Below are positions 50,883 through 60,181 of a stretch of DNA of 64,000 nucleotides, piece after piece. A program made the translations under genes and the position numbers. Where the stretch lies: positions 119,820 through 183,819 of the forward strand of contig NZ_VWVV01000012.1 in the NCBI RefSeq assembly GCF_009830945.1, in the 5' to 3' direction. Within the stretch, counting starts at the first letter, position 1. The number at the start of each line of letters is the position of its first letter. Under the pieces are notes generated by a model that searched no databases, was not told where the DNA came from, and saw nothing but the letters and a program-made list of their open reading frames with translations. Source of the stretch: Nocardiopsis sp. FR4. Lineage in GTDB: Bacteria; Actinomycetota; Actinomycetes; Streptosporangiales; Streptosporangiaceae.

Positions 50883-51233
50883 TCAGGCCAGCAGGCGGCA
50901 GAGCTCCGCGAAGGTGGGGCAGGGCCAGCTCTGGCGGCAGCCCTCGCAGCGGTGCTCGCCGTGCTCGTCCCCCTCGTCGGGGGCGTGCAGGTGCAGCAGG
51001 TCCACGCACACTCCGGCCAGGGCGGACACCTCCTCGCGCGCGGTCGCGTAGAAGGCGACGTCGTTGATCCGGGACAGGGCGCTGGAGGATCTGTCGGCCG
51101 GGATCCCGACCGTGTCCGGCTCCCACGGCACCGCCCGCGCCGAGCGCTCCCGGATGCCCAGTACGCATCGCAACAGCCTCGCGTGTTCGGAGGGGTGGCC
51201 TCTCTCCGACGCTGGTCTGGTGAACGGCGGCAT
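50883..51233 (-). CDS. Hypothetical Cys-containing protein of actinobacterial type
   Basis: This 116-residue protein ends in H-R-C-E-G-C-R-Q-S-W-P-C-P-T, a C-X2-C-X4-C pattern with a preceding His that could bind a metal. The end resembles the C-termini of small actinomycete proteins with W-P-C-P-T motifs, function unknown. A helical segment near residues 58-85 precedes an acidic H-A-P-D-E-G-D-E-H-G-E-H stretch. ATG 51233. It lies downstream of the Cys-rich peptide gene on the same strand, but a strong terminator at 51341-51363 separates them. Confidence 0.65.
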   Translation of the reverse strand: MPPFTRPASERGHPSEHARLLRCVLGIRERSARAVPWEPDTVGIPADRSSSALSRINDVAFYATAREEVSALAGVCVDLLHLHAPDEGDEHGEHRCEGCRQSWPCPTFAELCRLLA

Positions 51234-51340
51234 CGCTGATCTCCCCCAACGGGTGGATACGCAGCATCACGTAGTGACACAGCGTATACCTACCGTCGCC
51301 CATTGTCGCGACACGCGGGGGCTGGTGTGGGAAGGGGTGC

Positions 51341-51363
51341 GGGCCGCCCGGGGAGGGCGGCCC
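51341..51363 (-). terminator. Terminator after the Cys-rich peptide gene
   Basis: A 9-bp perfect stem (51341-51349 with 51355-51363) with 5-nt loop lies 67 bp beyond the peptide's stop on the minus strand. It is followed by a CCCCTTCCC tail. Confidence 0.7.
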
Positions 51364-51429
51364 GCGCGGAAGGGGGATTCGGTTTTCTCGGCACTTCAGG
51401 GTGTCGGGCGCGTGGCGCCCCCGGACCCG

Positions 51430-51543
51430 CTAGCTGCAGCTGCCGCCGCAGTTGCAGGAGCCGCCGCTCTGGCAACCGCAGCTACAGCCCGATCCGCAGC
51501 TGCATCCGCGCAGATCGGGGGTTGTGGTCGGGGAATGAGTCAC
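51430..51543 (-). CDS. 37-residue cysteine-rich peptide (CXC repeats, metallothionein-like)
   Basis: A short frame opens with GTG 51543 behind a strong ribosome site (GAGGAGG, 5 nt spacing) and ends with TAG at 51430. The first 13 residues are Thr/Pro-rich without Cys. The last 24 contain eight Cys (14, 16, 20, 22, 24, 30, 32, 36) with four CXC units and otherwise Gly, Ser, Gln and Asn. That pattern suits soft-metal binding, as in metallothioneins. A ribosomally made, modified peptide is the alternative, though no modification enzyme adjoins it. It follows cydB by 220 bp on the same strand, with no gene between. Function not established. Confidence 0.72.
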   Translation of the reverse strand: MTHSPTTTPDLRGCSCGSGCSCGCQSGGSCNCGGSCS

Positions 51544-51763
51544 AGTCCCTCCTCAAGGGGCTCGACAGCGCCCGTGCGCGATCACGCCGGAGCCTCCCCT
51601 GGTGGGAGGGGGCGTCACGGGCGTGTCTCCCGGACATGGGCTTGCCCGCTGGTCCGCGCTCCCAATCCGTGGCCGGCCCGCGATGCGGTGCGGGCCGGGG
51701 TGTCCGGTGCGGGCCGGGGTGTCGCGGAACCGTTGTGAACTGCGTTTTTCCCGAACTCGGGGG

Positions 51764-52684
51764 TCAGGCGAAGAAGGTCGGGCTTGCCGCCGGGCGGCGT
51801 GTTATTCGGTAGAGCCAAACTTGACCGGCGAACATGACCGGAATTACGGGGATGAGGAACACCCACACGAACACCGCCGTCGTGGAGGGCACCGGGGCCG
51901 ACGGCAACGGGGCCGCCAGCGCCACGAGCAGGCCCGGGACCGCGATCGCCGCCGCCGACGTGTGCCGCGACAGCATCGGGCCGGTCAGCCCGCTGGTGGC
52001 GGCCAGCACCCCCGCCAGCGCCGCGACCAGAACCAGTGCGGGGACCGGGGCCAGCACCGGCCCGCCGGGCAGCGCGGCCGACGCCACCGCCAGCGCCACC
52101 GCTCCCAGGGCGGCCCGGGAGAGCGTACGGGTGCCGCGCGCCGCCACGTCCGCGCACGCGGCCTCCTCCGCGCCGACCGTGCGCTCCGCGCCGAAGGCCG
52201 AGCCGCGCAGCGCGAACAGCGCCATGACGGCGGCGGCGCACAGCACGGTGAACGGGCTCGCGACGAGGCCGTCCGTGAGCAGACCCGCCACCGTCAGCCC
52301 CCAGGAGGCCGCGAGGGTCCAACTGCCCGCCACGACCGCGCCGTCGCAGACCAGGCGCCAGCGTGCGCCGTCCACACGGGCGCGCAGCCACAGCCCCGCG
52401 TCGCGCACCAGCCACCCGGCCAGCAGCGCGGCCAGCACCGGCCACAGTTCGGCGACCGCGTGGTGTTCCAGCACGGGGAACAGGCCTGCCAGGACGCCGG
52501 CCGCGGCCACCAGCCACACCTCCGTGGCGAGGAAGTAGGGGGCGATCGCGGCGACCACCCGGCGGCGCTCAGCGGGCCCGCGCGCGACGTGGGGCATGAG
52601 CATCCCCAGGCCCACGTCGGCACCCGCGAGGACGAGGTAGCCGACCAGGAGCAGGGCGAGCAGAGCGGAGGAGAGCAGGTCCAT
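51764..52684 (-). CDS. cydB: Cytochrome bd-type quinol oxidase subunit II
   Basis: This 306-residue membrane subunit of the bd oxidase pairs with CydA. About eight to nine hydrophobic helices are present. The N-terminal helix with A-D-V-G-L-G-M-L in place of the usual D-G-F-D-x-G pattern identifies CydB, although this copy is shorter than typical (about 335-380) and divergent. The ATG at 52684 is 18 bp after the cydA stop, so they are one operon. Genes for the CydCD assembly transporter are not in the window. Confidence 0.85.
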   Translation of the reverse strand: MDLLSSALLALLLVGYLVLAGADVGLGMLMPHVARGPAERRRVVAAIAPYFLATEVWLVAAAGVLAGLFPVLEHHAVAELWPVLAALLAGWLVRDAGLWLRARVDGARWRLVCDGAVVAGSWTLAASWGLTVAGLLTDGLVASPFTVLCAAAVMALFALRGSAFGAERTVGAEEAACADVAARGTRTLSRAALGAVALAVASAALPGGPVLAPVPALVLVAALAGVLAATSGLTGPMLSRHTSAAAIAVPGLLVALAAPLPSAPVPSTTAVFVWVFLIPVIPVMFAGQVWLYRITRRPAASPTFFA

Positions 52685-52702
52685 GAGGGCGGCCTTCCGG
52701 GC

Positions 52703-53962
52703 TCAGAACGTGTGGACGGGGGCGGTGGGCTCCGGGGGCGCTCCGGGGCCCCCGGAGCGGTGCTCGGCCAGCGGGCCGCCCCCGGGGCCGCGCCGCGCGT
52801 AGCGCACCAGCAGCCAGCAGGTGACCGTCGCCAGGACGGCGAACGCGAGGGTGAAGCCCCCGAAGGAGACCGCGGCCGCGCCCGGGGACAGGGGGGTCAC
52901 CGCGTCGGCCGTGGTCAGGTGGTGCACGACCGTCCAGGGCTGGCGGTTGGTCTCCCGGAACACCCAGCCGCCGACGCTCGCCAGATAGGGCAGGGACGGG
53001 GTGAGGACGAGCGGGGCGAGGAGCCACCGCCAGCGGTCCAGCCCGCCCAGGGGCCAGGCCAGCAGCAGCACGGGTCCGAGGAGGAACATCAGGGTCCAGG
53101 AGAGGACCATGGTCAGTTCGCCCGCGGTGCCGGCCGCCCCCAGGAGGGCGCCGCCCCCGGAGGCCGACTCCACGGCCGCGATCTCGGCGGCGGTGTAGGT
53201 GAGGCCGCTGGTCGGCGGCGCGCTCCCGAACAGCTCGAACTGCGGCCCGCCGAAGGCCGCAACGGGAACGGGCGCGATGCACAGCACCAGGGCCGCGTAG
53301 CGGACGCCGCGCCGGAAGATCCCGTGTTCGTCCTCGCGCCGCAGGATGTGGTGGGCGCTGGCCGCGGCGATGACCAGGGCACCGACCAGCAGGGACCCGG
53401 TGACGACGTGGCCGAAGGCCAGCAGGGCGGCCGGATTGGCCATGAGCGCCACCGGGTCCGTCAGCCGGGCGGCCCCGTCCACCACCTCGAAGCCCACGGG
53501 GTTGCGCAGAAACCCGTTGGCGACCAGCACCCACCACGCCGACGCGTAGGCCGTGGCGGTGACGACGGTGAAGCAGAACAGGTGCGCCCACCGGCCCATA
53601 CGGTCCCAGCCGAAGATCCACAGCCCCAGGAAGGTGGACTCCACGAAGAACGCCGTCATCGTCTCCAGGGCCAGCGGCGCGGCGAAGGTGTAGCCGAACA
53701 TCCCCTGCAGGCCGCTCCAGTTCAGGGCGAGCTGGAGCTCCATGACCAGGCCGGACAGCACCCCCGTCCCGTAGTTGACCAGGTACAGGCCGCCCCAGAA
53801 GCGCACGGCGGTCATCCGGGAGCGGTCGCCGCGCAGCGTGGCGGCGAGCTGGGTGACGAGGACGTACGGAGCCAGCCCGAGGGTCAGCGCCACGAACACG
53901 TAGTGGGTGGCGGCGGTCAGGGCGAACTGCAGCCGCGCCAGCGGCAGGGGGTCTTCGAACAT
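52703..53962 (-). CDS. cydA: Cytochrome bd-type quinol oxidase subunit I
   Basis: This 419-residue haem-bearing subunit reduces O2 with electrons from quinol without pumping protons. H20 in the first helix matches the invariant haem ligand. F-F-V-E-S-T-F-L-G near residues 95-103 holds the conserved Glu, H-V-V-T-G near 178-182 a second haem-ligand His, and N-R-Q-P-W-T-V the quinol-site motif (usually G-R-Q-P-W). The Q-loop is short, as in cyanide-insensitive-type enzymes. ATG 53962 starts the conserved first helix. It is downstream of a kinase/regulator pair on the same strand that may control it. Confidence 0.92.
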   Translation of the reverse strand: MFEDPLPLARLQFALTAATHYVFVALTLGLAPYVLVTQLAATLRGDRSRMTAVRFWGGLYLVNYGTGVLSGLVMELQLALNWSGLQGMFGYTFAAPLALETMTAFFVESTFLGLWIFGWDRMGRWAHLFCFTVVTATAYASAWWVLVANGFLRNPVGFEVVDGAARLTDPVALMANPAALLAFGHVVTGSLLVGALVIAAASAHHILRREDEHGIFRRGVRYAALVLCIAPVPVAAFGGPQFELFGSAPPTSGLTYTAAEIAAVESASGGGALLGAAGTAGELTMVLSWTLMFLLGPVLLLAWPLGGLDRWRWLLAPLVLTPSLPYLASVGGWVFRETNRQPWTVVHHLTTADAVTPLSPGAAAVSFGGFTLAFAVLATVTCWLLVRYARRGPGGGPLAEHRSGGPGAPPEPTAPVHTF

Positions 53963-54137
53963 CGTCGGGCCTCGCGTTCGGCGGTGGGAACGCGGCCCAG
54001 CATCCGGCGGCGGCGGGGGCGGGCGCATCGCCCGGGAGAGGGCTTCCGCGAGCCGCCTCCCGCGGTAGGAGGGCCCCGGGGCCTACGCCGCCGGGGCTAG
54101 GGGAGGACCCCGACCCGACCCCGGGCCCTCCCCGGGG

Positions 54138-54806
54138 CTACCGGATCCACCCGGGCGTGACCAGAGCGGTCTCGTAGGCGATGACCACCAGCTGGGCGCG
54201 GTCGCGCACGCCCAGCTTGACCATGGCCCGGCTCACGTGCGTCTTGGCGGTGGCCGGGCTGACCACCAGGCGCGCGGCGATCTCCTCGTTGGACAGGCCG
54301 CCGCCGACCAGGGCCACCACCTCCCGCTCCCGGTCGGTGAGGGCGGCCAGCCGCTCGGCGGGGTCGGGGGCGCGCGGCGGGCGGCGGGCGTAGTCGGCGA
54401 TGAGCCGCCGGGTGATCCCAGGGGAGAGCAGCGCCTCGCCGCCGTGCACCACCCGTACCGCCTGCAACAGGTCGGCGGGCTCGGTGTCCTTGACCAGGAA
54501 CCCGCTGACCCCGGCGCGCAGCGCCTCGAAGATGTACTCGTCCAGGTCGAACGTGGTCAGCATGACGATCCGGGTCGCGGTCAGCTCCGGATCGGCGAGG
54601 ACGCGTCCGGCGGCGGCCAGGCCGTCCACACCGGGCATCCGGATGTCCATCAGCACCACGTCGGGCCGCTCCGACCGGGTCAGGCGGACGGCCTCCCCGC
54701 CGTCTGCGGCCTCGCCGACCACACCGATGTCGGGGGCGCTGTCCAGCAGCGCGCGGAATCCCGCGCGCACCAGGGCCTGGTCGTCGGCGAGCAGTACCCG
54801 GATCAA
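54138..54806 (-). CDS. NarL/LuxR-type response regulator
   Basis: This 222-residue two-component regulator has a receiver domain with acidic pocket D8/D9, phosphoacceptor D54 (V-L-M-D-I-R-M-P-G), and the conserved Thr and Lys (L-T-T-F-D; L-V-K-D-T-E-P). A LuxR helix-turn-helix (about 155-217) follows. The start is TTG 54806, whose last two bases lie in the kinase's stop codon (TTGA overlap), with GAGGA upstream. Translation is therefore coupled to the kinase. cydA begins 176 bp downstream on the same strand and is a plausible target. Confidence 0.9.
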   Translation of the reverse strand: MIRVLLADDQALVRAGFRALLDSAPDIGVVGEAADGGEAVRLTRSERPDVVLMDIRMPGVDGLAAAGRVLADPELTATRIVMLTTFDLDEYIFEALRAGVSGFLVKDTEPADLLQAVRVVHGGEALLSPGITRRLIADYARRPPRAPDPAERLAALTDREREVVALVGGGLSNEEIAARLVVSPATAKTHVSRAMVKLGVRDRAQLVVIAYETALVTPGWIR

Positions 54807-56020
54807 CCGGTCCTCGATTCGTCGGAGGCGGACGGGGAAGCGGTGTCCGGTCCGGCGCCGTCGAGCGGGAACCGGGCACGCACCCGGAATCCTCCTCCCT
54901 GGAGGGGGCCCGCGTCCACCGTGCCCCCCACGAGCGCCGCGCGCTCGCGCATTCCGGTGATGCCGTTGCCCGGCACCGGGGGCCCGGCGGTCCCGCGGCC
55001 GTCGTCGGTCACCTCCACGACCAGCGCGGAGGCCCCGTGCTCGATCCGGACCCGGGCCGCGGCGGCCCCGGAGTGGCGGACCACGTTGGTCAGCGCCTCC
55101 TGGACCGTGCGGTAGGCGGCGGAGCCGGTGCTCACCGGCAGGCGCGGGGAAGGGCCGGCCACCTCGACGGTCACGTCGACGCCCGCGCCCCGGGTGCCCT
55201 CGGCCAGCGCCTCCACGCGGTCCAGGCCCGGGACCGGGGACCGGGGCGGGGCCTCGTCCACGGCGCGCAGCACGTCGAGGATGCCGCGCAGCTCGGTGAG
55301 GGTGTCCTTGCTGGTCCGCTTGATGGTGGCCAGCGCCTCGGCGGCCCGACCGGGCTCGGTCTCCAGCAGGTACAGGGCGGTTCCGGCCTGCACGTGGATG
55401 AGGGAGATGTTGTGCGCGACCGTGTCGTGCACGTCCCTGGCCAGCCGCACCCGCTCCTCGGAGGCCCGGCGCGCCAGTTCCTCCTCGCGGGTGCGCGCGC
55501 TCTCGGCCTCGCGCGCGTGTTCGACCCGCATGTACTCCCGGCGCCAGCGCACCACCTCGGCCGAGCACAGCAGGACCAGGACCCAGGCGACGAGGCCCAC
55601 CGCCTCGGGGCGCGGGGCCCCGGTCACGGCGAGTTCGTATCCGTTGACCGCGGCGAACTGCCCGATGCCGAGCGCCCACCCGAAACGGCGGTACCCCCCG
55701 CGGACCAGGGTGTAGAGCATGACCGCGGTGCACACCATGACCAGGCCGTCGGGGTACCCCAGCGGGTAGTAGACGGTCGCGGCGACGACGGTGACCAGGG
55801 AGGCGGTGCGGGGGAGGGCGCTGCGCCACAGGACGGGCAGGCAGGCGGCCAGGACGAGCGCGTACCCCCACGGCAGGGGGTCGCGGTGGTTTGGCGCGGG
55901 ATCGACGAGGGTGACCGCGAACGTGCTGCCCAGGGAGACCAGGAGCAGGGCGGCCGTCAGCCGTACGTCGGTGCGCGTGGGGCGCGGAACCGGGGCGCGG
56001 CCCCGTGGTGGTGCTGGCAC
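54803..56020 (-). CDS. Membrane sensor histidine kinase (HisKA_3/DesK type)
   Basis: This 405-residue kinase has an N-terminal sensor of about four to five transmembrane helices (about 20-155), a coiled linker, the HisKA_3 dimerisation helix with phosphoacceptor H198 (L-A-R-D-V-H-D-T-V-A-H), and a HATPase domain (N-box T-V-Q-E-A-L-T-N-V-V-R-H; D-D-G-R-G; G-N-G-I-T-G-M-R-E-R). It phosphorylates the response regulator encoded next. GTG 56020 is the most reasonable start. The frame is open upstream but antisense to another region. The signal sensed is unknown; respiratory or redox state would fit the cydAB neighbours. Confidence 0.88.
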   Translation of the reverse strand: MPAPPRGRAPVPRPTRTDVRLTAALLLVSLGSTFAVTLVDPAPNHRDPLPWGYALVLAACLPVLWRSALPRTASLVTVVAATVYYPLGYPDGLVMVCTAVMLYTLVRGGYRRFGWALGIGQFAAVNGYELAVTGAPRPEAVGLVAWVLVLLCSAEVVRWRREYMRVEHAREAESARTREEELARRASEERVRLARDVHDTVAHNISLIHVQAGTALYLLETEPGRAAEALATIKRTSKDTLTELRGILDVLRAVDEAPPRSPVPGLDRVEALAEGTRGAGVDVTVEVAGPSPRLPVSTGSAAYRTVQEALTNVVRHSGAAAARVRIEHGASALVVEVTDDGRGTAGPPVPGNGITGMRERAALVGGTVDAGPLQGGGFRVRARFPLDGAGPDTASPSASDESRTG

Positions 56021-56281
56021 ACCACCGACAGTACGGGCCGCCCCTCGGGGGCGCGCGTCATCCCCGGGGAGGTTCCCGCGGAGCGGGCGTACTCCCGGGG
56101 GAGTAGGCGGCCGGCCCGGCCTTCCCCGCACCCGCAGGCCCCACCGCCCCGGGCGCGGCACCGGCCGCGTCGGCCGGCAGGCCGTGGGGCGGGGTTGCGC
56201 ACGCCGGTGCCGGGTGGGTGGGACAGGAACCAGGAATGCGAGGATGGCCGCGTCCGACAGGAGACCGGAGCGGGGAGGGAC

Positions 56282-56656
56282 ATGCGCGCGGAGGTGGAGT
56301 GGGTGGACGTACGGGAGCGGCTGCCGAGGGACAGGGACGGGATGCCCCTGGCCGCGGCGATCACGGGCCGTTTGGCGCCCGACGGTTCGGAGGGGCACGA
56401 TCCGGCGGCCGGGCAGGAGTTCTGGCTGGTGAGACCGATGTACTTCACCACCCACCACATCGCTGAGGACGGGCGTGAGTACCACGACTGCTTCGTCGAT
56501 TCCGACGGTTTCGTCCGCTTTCCCTACGGCCGGGACCGTGACGACTCGGTCACCCACTGGGCCGAACTGCCCACTCTGCCGGGCACGACCGAGCATTACC
56601 TGGTGGGCGAGGAAGCGGGGACCGCTCGCGCGAACGCCTGGGGTGGGGGGACGTGA
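56282..56656 (+). CDS. DUF551-like small protein
   Basis: This 124-residue protein begins E-W-V-D-V-R-E-R-L-P and contains D-S-V-T-H-W-A-E-L-P-T-L-P. These are the opening and closing motifs of DUF551 (W-x-x-V-x-x-R-L-P ... V-T-H-W-x-P-L-P), a domain best known from phage and prophage genes. The role is unknown. The ATG at 56282 is preceded by GGGGAGGGAC. It is isolated, with no other phage genes nearby. It is divergent from the kinase gene and convergent with the spermidine-synthase-like gene. Confidence 0.7.
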   Translation: MRAEVEWVDVRERLPRDRDGMPLAAAITGRLAPDGSEGHDPAAGQEFWLVRPMYFTTHHIAEDGREYHDCFVDSDGFVRFPYGRDRDDSVTHWAELPTLPGTTEHYLVGEEAGTARANAWGGGT

Positions 56657-56795
56657 CGGCGCGAACGCGGTGGAGCGGTGTCCCCACCGGCTCGGGCGGT
56701 ACGGGACGACCGCGACCCGCCACGGCGGGACCGCGGGGTCCCGCCGGGCCGTGACCGCCCCGGCCGCCGCGCTGGTGCGGACGAGCCCCCGAAAA

Positions 56796-57653
56796 CTAGA
56801 AGACGCCGTCCGGCGGCGCGGGGGAGTCCACGGCGTCGGCGTCGCGCACGGGGGCGCGGCCCGCGGCGAAGCGGTCCAGCTCCTCGCCCTCCAGCAGGCG
56901 GGCCATCTCCGGGTCGCGGTGGGCCAGGCGCCCCAGCTCGTCGGCGGGCAGGGGGCTGTGGGAGGCGGTCAGGACCAGGTTGCCGAACCGCCGCCCGCGC
57001 AGCACCCCGGGCTCGGCGGACAGCGCCGCGTGCGGCAGCGCCGTCCGCGCGGTCGCGACCTGGCCCCGGGCGTGCTCCAGGCTCCCGCCGTCGCCGATGT
57101 TGACCGCCAGCAGGCCGGTCGGCCGCAGCACGCGCGCCAGTTCGGCGTAGAACTCCGCGGAGGTCAGCCGGGCCGGGGTGCGCGCCCCGGCGAACACGTC
57201 GCTGACGATGAGGTCCGCGCTGCCGGTGTGCCGGGCGGTGATCCACTCCCGGGCGTCGCCGATGCCCACGCGCAGCTGCGCCCGGCGGTCCCAGGGCAGG
57301 CGGCGGCGCACCAGCTCCACCAGGGGCGCGTCCGCGTCCACCGCGCGCTGCCGGGAACCGGGCCGGGTGTGGGCCACGTAGCGGGCCAGGGTGAGCGCCC
57401 CCGCACCCAGGTGCAGGGCGTCGACGGGCTCCCCCGGCGGGGCCACCAGGTCGGCCGCGTGCGCGATCCGGCGCATGTACGAGAAGTCCAGGTAGGAGGG
57501 GTCGGACAGGTCCACGTGGGACTGGGGCGTGCCGTCCACGACCAGGAACCAGGAGTCGGGCCGGTCTGCGTCGGCGAGCAGCTCCGTGCCTGCTGGTACC
57601 TGACCGGTGTCCTCCTCCGGCTCCTCGTGCCGCCGCGTGCCGCGTCTGCCCAC
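56796..57653 (-). CDS. Spermidine-synthase-fold methyltransferase-like protein
   Basis: This 285-residue soluble protein has the Rossmann fold of polyamine propyltransferases. The nucleotide loop is [10 protein letters not shown] near residues 85-94, an acidic residue follows in [11 protein letters not shown], and [10 protein letters not shown] stands where the catalytic Asp region lies. Many actinobacterial members have no proven polyamine activity and are called fused-MFS/spermidine-synthase-like. GTG 57653 is chosen for the GGAGGCGGACAA site before it. It is divergent from proS by 151 bp. Confidence 0.75.
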   Translation of the reverse strand: MGRRGTRRHEEPEEDTGQVPAGTELLADADRPDSWFLVVDGTPQSHVDLSDPSYLDFSYMRRIAHAADLVAPPGEPVDALHLGAGALTLARYVAHTRPGSRQRAVDADAPLVELVRRRLPWDRRAQLRVGIGDAREWITARHTGSADLIVSDVFAGARTPARLTSAEFYAELARVLRPTGLLAVNIGDGGSLEHARGQVATARTALPHAALSAEPGVLRGRRFGNLVLTASHSPLPADELGRLAHRDPEMARLLEGEELDRFAAGRAPVRDADAVDSPAPPDGVF

Positions 57654-57804
57654 TTGTCCGCCTCCGTCCGTCGTCCACAGGCTATGCCGACGTCCGCGCG
57701 AACGCGCCCGCACTAGCGCTAGCCTGGAGGACCCAGGTTCCCTTGGGTCTCCCGGACGGGTTCGGGCGACCCAGTTTCTCTCGCTTTTTCCACGAGGAGT
57801 GGCC

Positions 57805-59553
57805 GTGCTACTGCGGATGTCGACCCTGTTCCTGCGCACCCTGCGTGAGGACCCGGCGGACGCCGAGGTGCCGAGCCACAAACTGCTCGTGCGCGGCGGG
57901 TTCGTGCGCCGCGCCGCCCCCGGCGTCTACTCGTGGCTGCCCCTGGGCAAGATCGTCCTGGAGAACGTCTCGCGCGTCGTGCGCGAGGAGATGGACGCCA
58001 TCGGCGCCCAGGAGGTGCTGCTGCCCGCGCTGCTGCCCCGGGAGTACTACGAGGCCACCGGGCGCTGGGGCGAATACGGCGACACCCTGTTCCGCCTGCG
58101 CGACCGCAAGGGCGCCGACTACCTGCTCGGCCCCACCCACGAGGAGCTCTTCACCCTGCTGGTCAAGGGTGAGTACTCCTCCTACAAGGACTTCCCGGTC
58201 ATCCTGTACCAGATCCAGGAGAAGTTCCGCGACGAGGCCCGTCCCCGGGCCGGTGTGCTGCGCGGCCGCGAGTTCCACATGAAGGACTCCTACTCCTTCG
58301 ACATCGACGACGAGGGCCTGCAGACCTCCTACGACCTGCACCGCGCCGCCTACATCCGCATCTTCGACCGGCTGGGCCTGGAGTACGTCATCGTGTCGGC
58401 CACCTCCGGTGCGATGGGCGGCTCGGCCTCGGAGGAGTTCCTGGCCGTGGCGCCCACGGGCGAGGACACCTTCGTGCGCAGCACCGAGTCCGACTACGCG
58501 GCCAACGTGGAGGCCGTGGCCGTCCCGGCCCCCGCCCCCAGGCCCGTCGAGGGGCTGCCCGAGGCCGTGGTCCACCACACCCCGGACACCGCCACCATCC
58601 AGACCCTGGTGGACTTCCTCAACAACGCCGACCTGGGCCGGGACTTCAGCGAGGCCGACACCCTCAAGAACGTCCTGGTCAAGACGCGCGCCCCGGGCGC
58701 CGAGGACTGGGAGCTGCTGGCCATCGGCCTGCCCGGCGACCGCGAGGTGGACTTCAAGCGCCTGGAAGCCGCGCTGGAGCCCGCCGAGGTCGCGCTCCTG
58801 GACGACGCCGACTTCGCGGCCAACCCGTTCCTGGCCAAGGGCTACATCGGCCCGCGCGCCCTGCTGGACAACAAGGTCCGCTACCTCGTCGACCCGCGGG
58901 TGGCCACCGGCACCGCCTGGGTCACCGGGGCCGACAAGACCGACCACCACGTCCTGGACCTGGTCGCGGGCCGCGACTTCACCCCGGACGGCACCATCGA
59001 CGTCGCCGAGGTGCGCGACGGCGACCCCTCCCCGGACGGCCGCGGCACGCTCTACACCGCGCGCGGCATCGAGATCGGCCACATCTTCCAGCTGGGCCGC
59101 AAGTACACCGACGCCTTCCAGCTCGACGCCCTGGGCCCCGACGGCAAGCCCCGGCGGATCACCATGGGCTCCTACGGCATCGGCGTCTCACGCGCCGTCG
59201 CCTCGGTGGTCGAGCAGTCCCACGACGAGCGGGGCATCGTGTGGCCTCGCGAGATCGCGCCAGCCGACGTGCACGTGGTCGGCACCGGCAAGGGCGAGCA
59301 GGTCGAGGAGGCGCTGCGCATCGGCCGGGAGCTGGAGGAGCGGGGACTGCGGGTACTGGTGGACGACCGCAAGGGCGTCTCACCCGGCGTGAAGTTCACC
59401 GACGCCGAACTGCTGGGCGTCCCGACGGCCGTCATCGTCGGCCGCGGCCTCAAGGACGGCCTGGTGGAGCTGCGCGACCGCGCCACCGGTGACCGCGAGG
59501 AGGTCGCTCTGGCCGAGATCGTGGAGCGCACCGTCGCCGCCTGCCGGAGCTGA
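57805..59553 (+). CDS. proS: Prolyl-tRNA synthetase (bacterial type, with editing domain)
   Basis: This 582-residue class II synthetase charges tRNA-Pro. It carries the N-terminal [11 protein letters not shown] of actinobacterial ProRS, motif 2 ([17 protein letters not shown] near 141-157), the inserted editing domain (about 225-385), motif 3 (G-S-Y-G-I-G-V-S-R near 451-459) and a C-terminal anticodon-binding domain. GTG 57805 lies 5 nt after GAGGAG. It heads the core block leading to rimP-nusA-infB. Confidence 0.96.
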   Translation: MLLRMSTLFLRTLREDPADAEVPSHKLLVRGGFVRRAAPGVYSWLPLGKIVLENVSRVVREEMDAIGAQEVLLPALLPREYYEATGRWGEYGDTLFRLRDRKGADYLLGPTHEELFTLLVKGEYSSYKDFPVILYQIQEKFRDEARPRAGVLRGREFHMKDSYSFDIDDEGLQTSYDLHRAAYIRIFDRLGLEYVIVSATSGAMGGSASEEFLAVAPTGEDTFVRSTESDYAANVEAVAVPAPAPRPVEGLPEAVVHHTPDTATIQTLVDFLNNADLGRDFSEADTLKNVLVKTRAPGAEDWELLAIGLPGDREVDFKRLEAALEPAEVALLDDADFAANPFLAKGYIGPRALLDNKVRYLVDPRVATGTAWVTGADKTDHHVLDLVAGRDFTPDGTIDVAEVRDGDPSPDGRGTLYTARGIEIGHIFQLGRKYTDAFQLDALGPDGKPRRITMGSYGIGVSRAVASVVEQSHDERGIVWPREIAPADVHVVGTGKGEQVEEALRIGRELEERGLRVLVDDRKGVSPGVKFTDAELLGVPTAVIVGRGLKDGLVELRDRATGDREEVALAEIVERTVAACRS

Positions 59554-59647
59554 CCCCGGGGGACCGGCCGGCGGGGCCGGTCCGCGGGGCTGAGCGGCGC
59601 GGGCCGCCCGTCCGGGCGGCCCACCGATCCCGTCGCCGGTGTCCCGG

Positions 59648-60136
59648 CTATCCGGCCTCGTCGAAACCGGGCAGGGCCTCCAGCGCCCCGCCCCACTCCA
59701 GCGCGCGCACGGTCGTCTCCTGCAGGGCTCGGGCGGCCGTCACCCGCAGGTCGGTGTCGCGGGAGGCGGTCAGCCACGCGTAGGCGCGCGCCGCCGTCTG
59801 CTCCAGGTCCACGGCGTAGGCGTCCACGGCGGCGGAGCCCCCGTCCTCCGCCAGGGGATAGGCGGCCTGGGCGGGCGGCGGGTCCCAGCCGCGTTCCACC
59901 GCGGCCGCGTGCAGCGCGTCCCGCAGCGCCTTGTGCTCGTAGGCGGTGTTCCCGGCGCGCTCGCGGCGGCCCGCGTCCCCGGCGAGGCCGCCGAGGTGCT
60001 CGTAGCCGTACACGGCCCTGTGCTCGGCGCGCAGCGCCTCGGCCAGGGCCCGCGGCCCGGTGTCCTGTCCGGGGGACTCGGCGTCCCGTCCGGAGGACTC
60101 GGGGTCCTGCCCGGGGGACGCGGTGCTCTCGCTCAC
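59648..60136 (-). CDS. Ferritin-like DUF4439 protein
   Basis: This 162-residue soluble protein is largely helical. After a Ser/Pro/Asp-rich N-terminus (about 1-28), a four-helix ferritin-like DUF4439 domain contains E-A-L-R-A-E-H-R-A-V-Y-G-Y-E and Y-E-H-K-A-L-R-D-A-L. The E-H pairs could bind iron, which is not demonstrated. The next gene upstream on this strand encodes a lipoprotein with a related helical character, and the two are 45 bp apart. Both lie between proS and rimP. Confidence 0.78.
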   Translation of the reverse strand: MSESTASPGQDPESSGRDAESPGQDTGPRALAEALRAEHRAVYGYEHLGGLAGDAGRRERAGNTAYEHKALRDALHAAAVERGWDPPPAQAAYPLAEDGGSAAVDAYAVDLEQTAARAYAWLTASRDTDLRVTAARALQETTVRALEWGGALEALPGFDEAG

Positions 60137-60181
60137 CCGCTACCTGCCTTCGCTCGTCCAGTGTCCGTCCGGAGCCTCAGG

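Noticed and set aside
50125..51051. 308-codon plus-strand frame in the gene-free region
   Set aside because: Arg/Pro/Ala-rich composition, no ribosome site or motif, and it runs antisense over the real gene at 50883-51233.
51424..51543. Cys-rich peptide as a lanthipeptide or other RiPP precursor
   Set aside because: No synthetase, radical-SAM, YcaO, protease or exporter gene is adjacent, so a metallothionein-like role is preferred, without proof.
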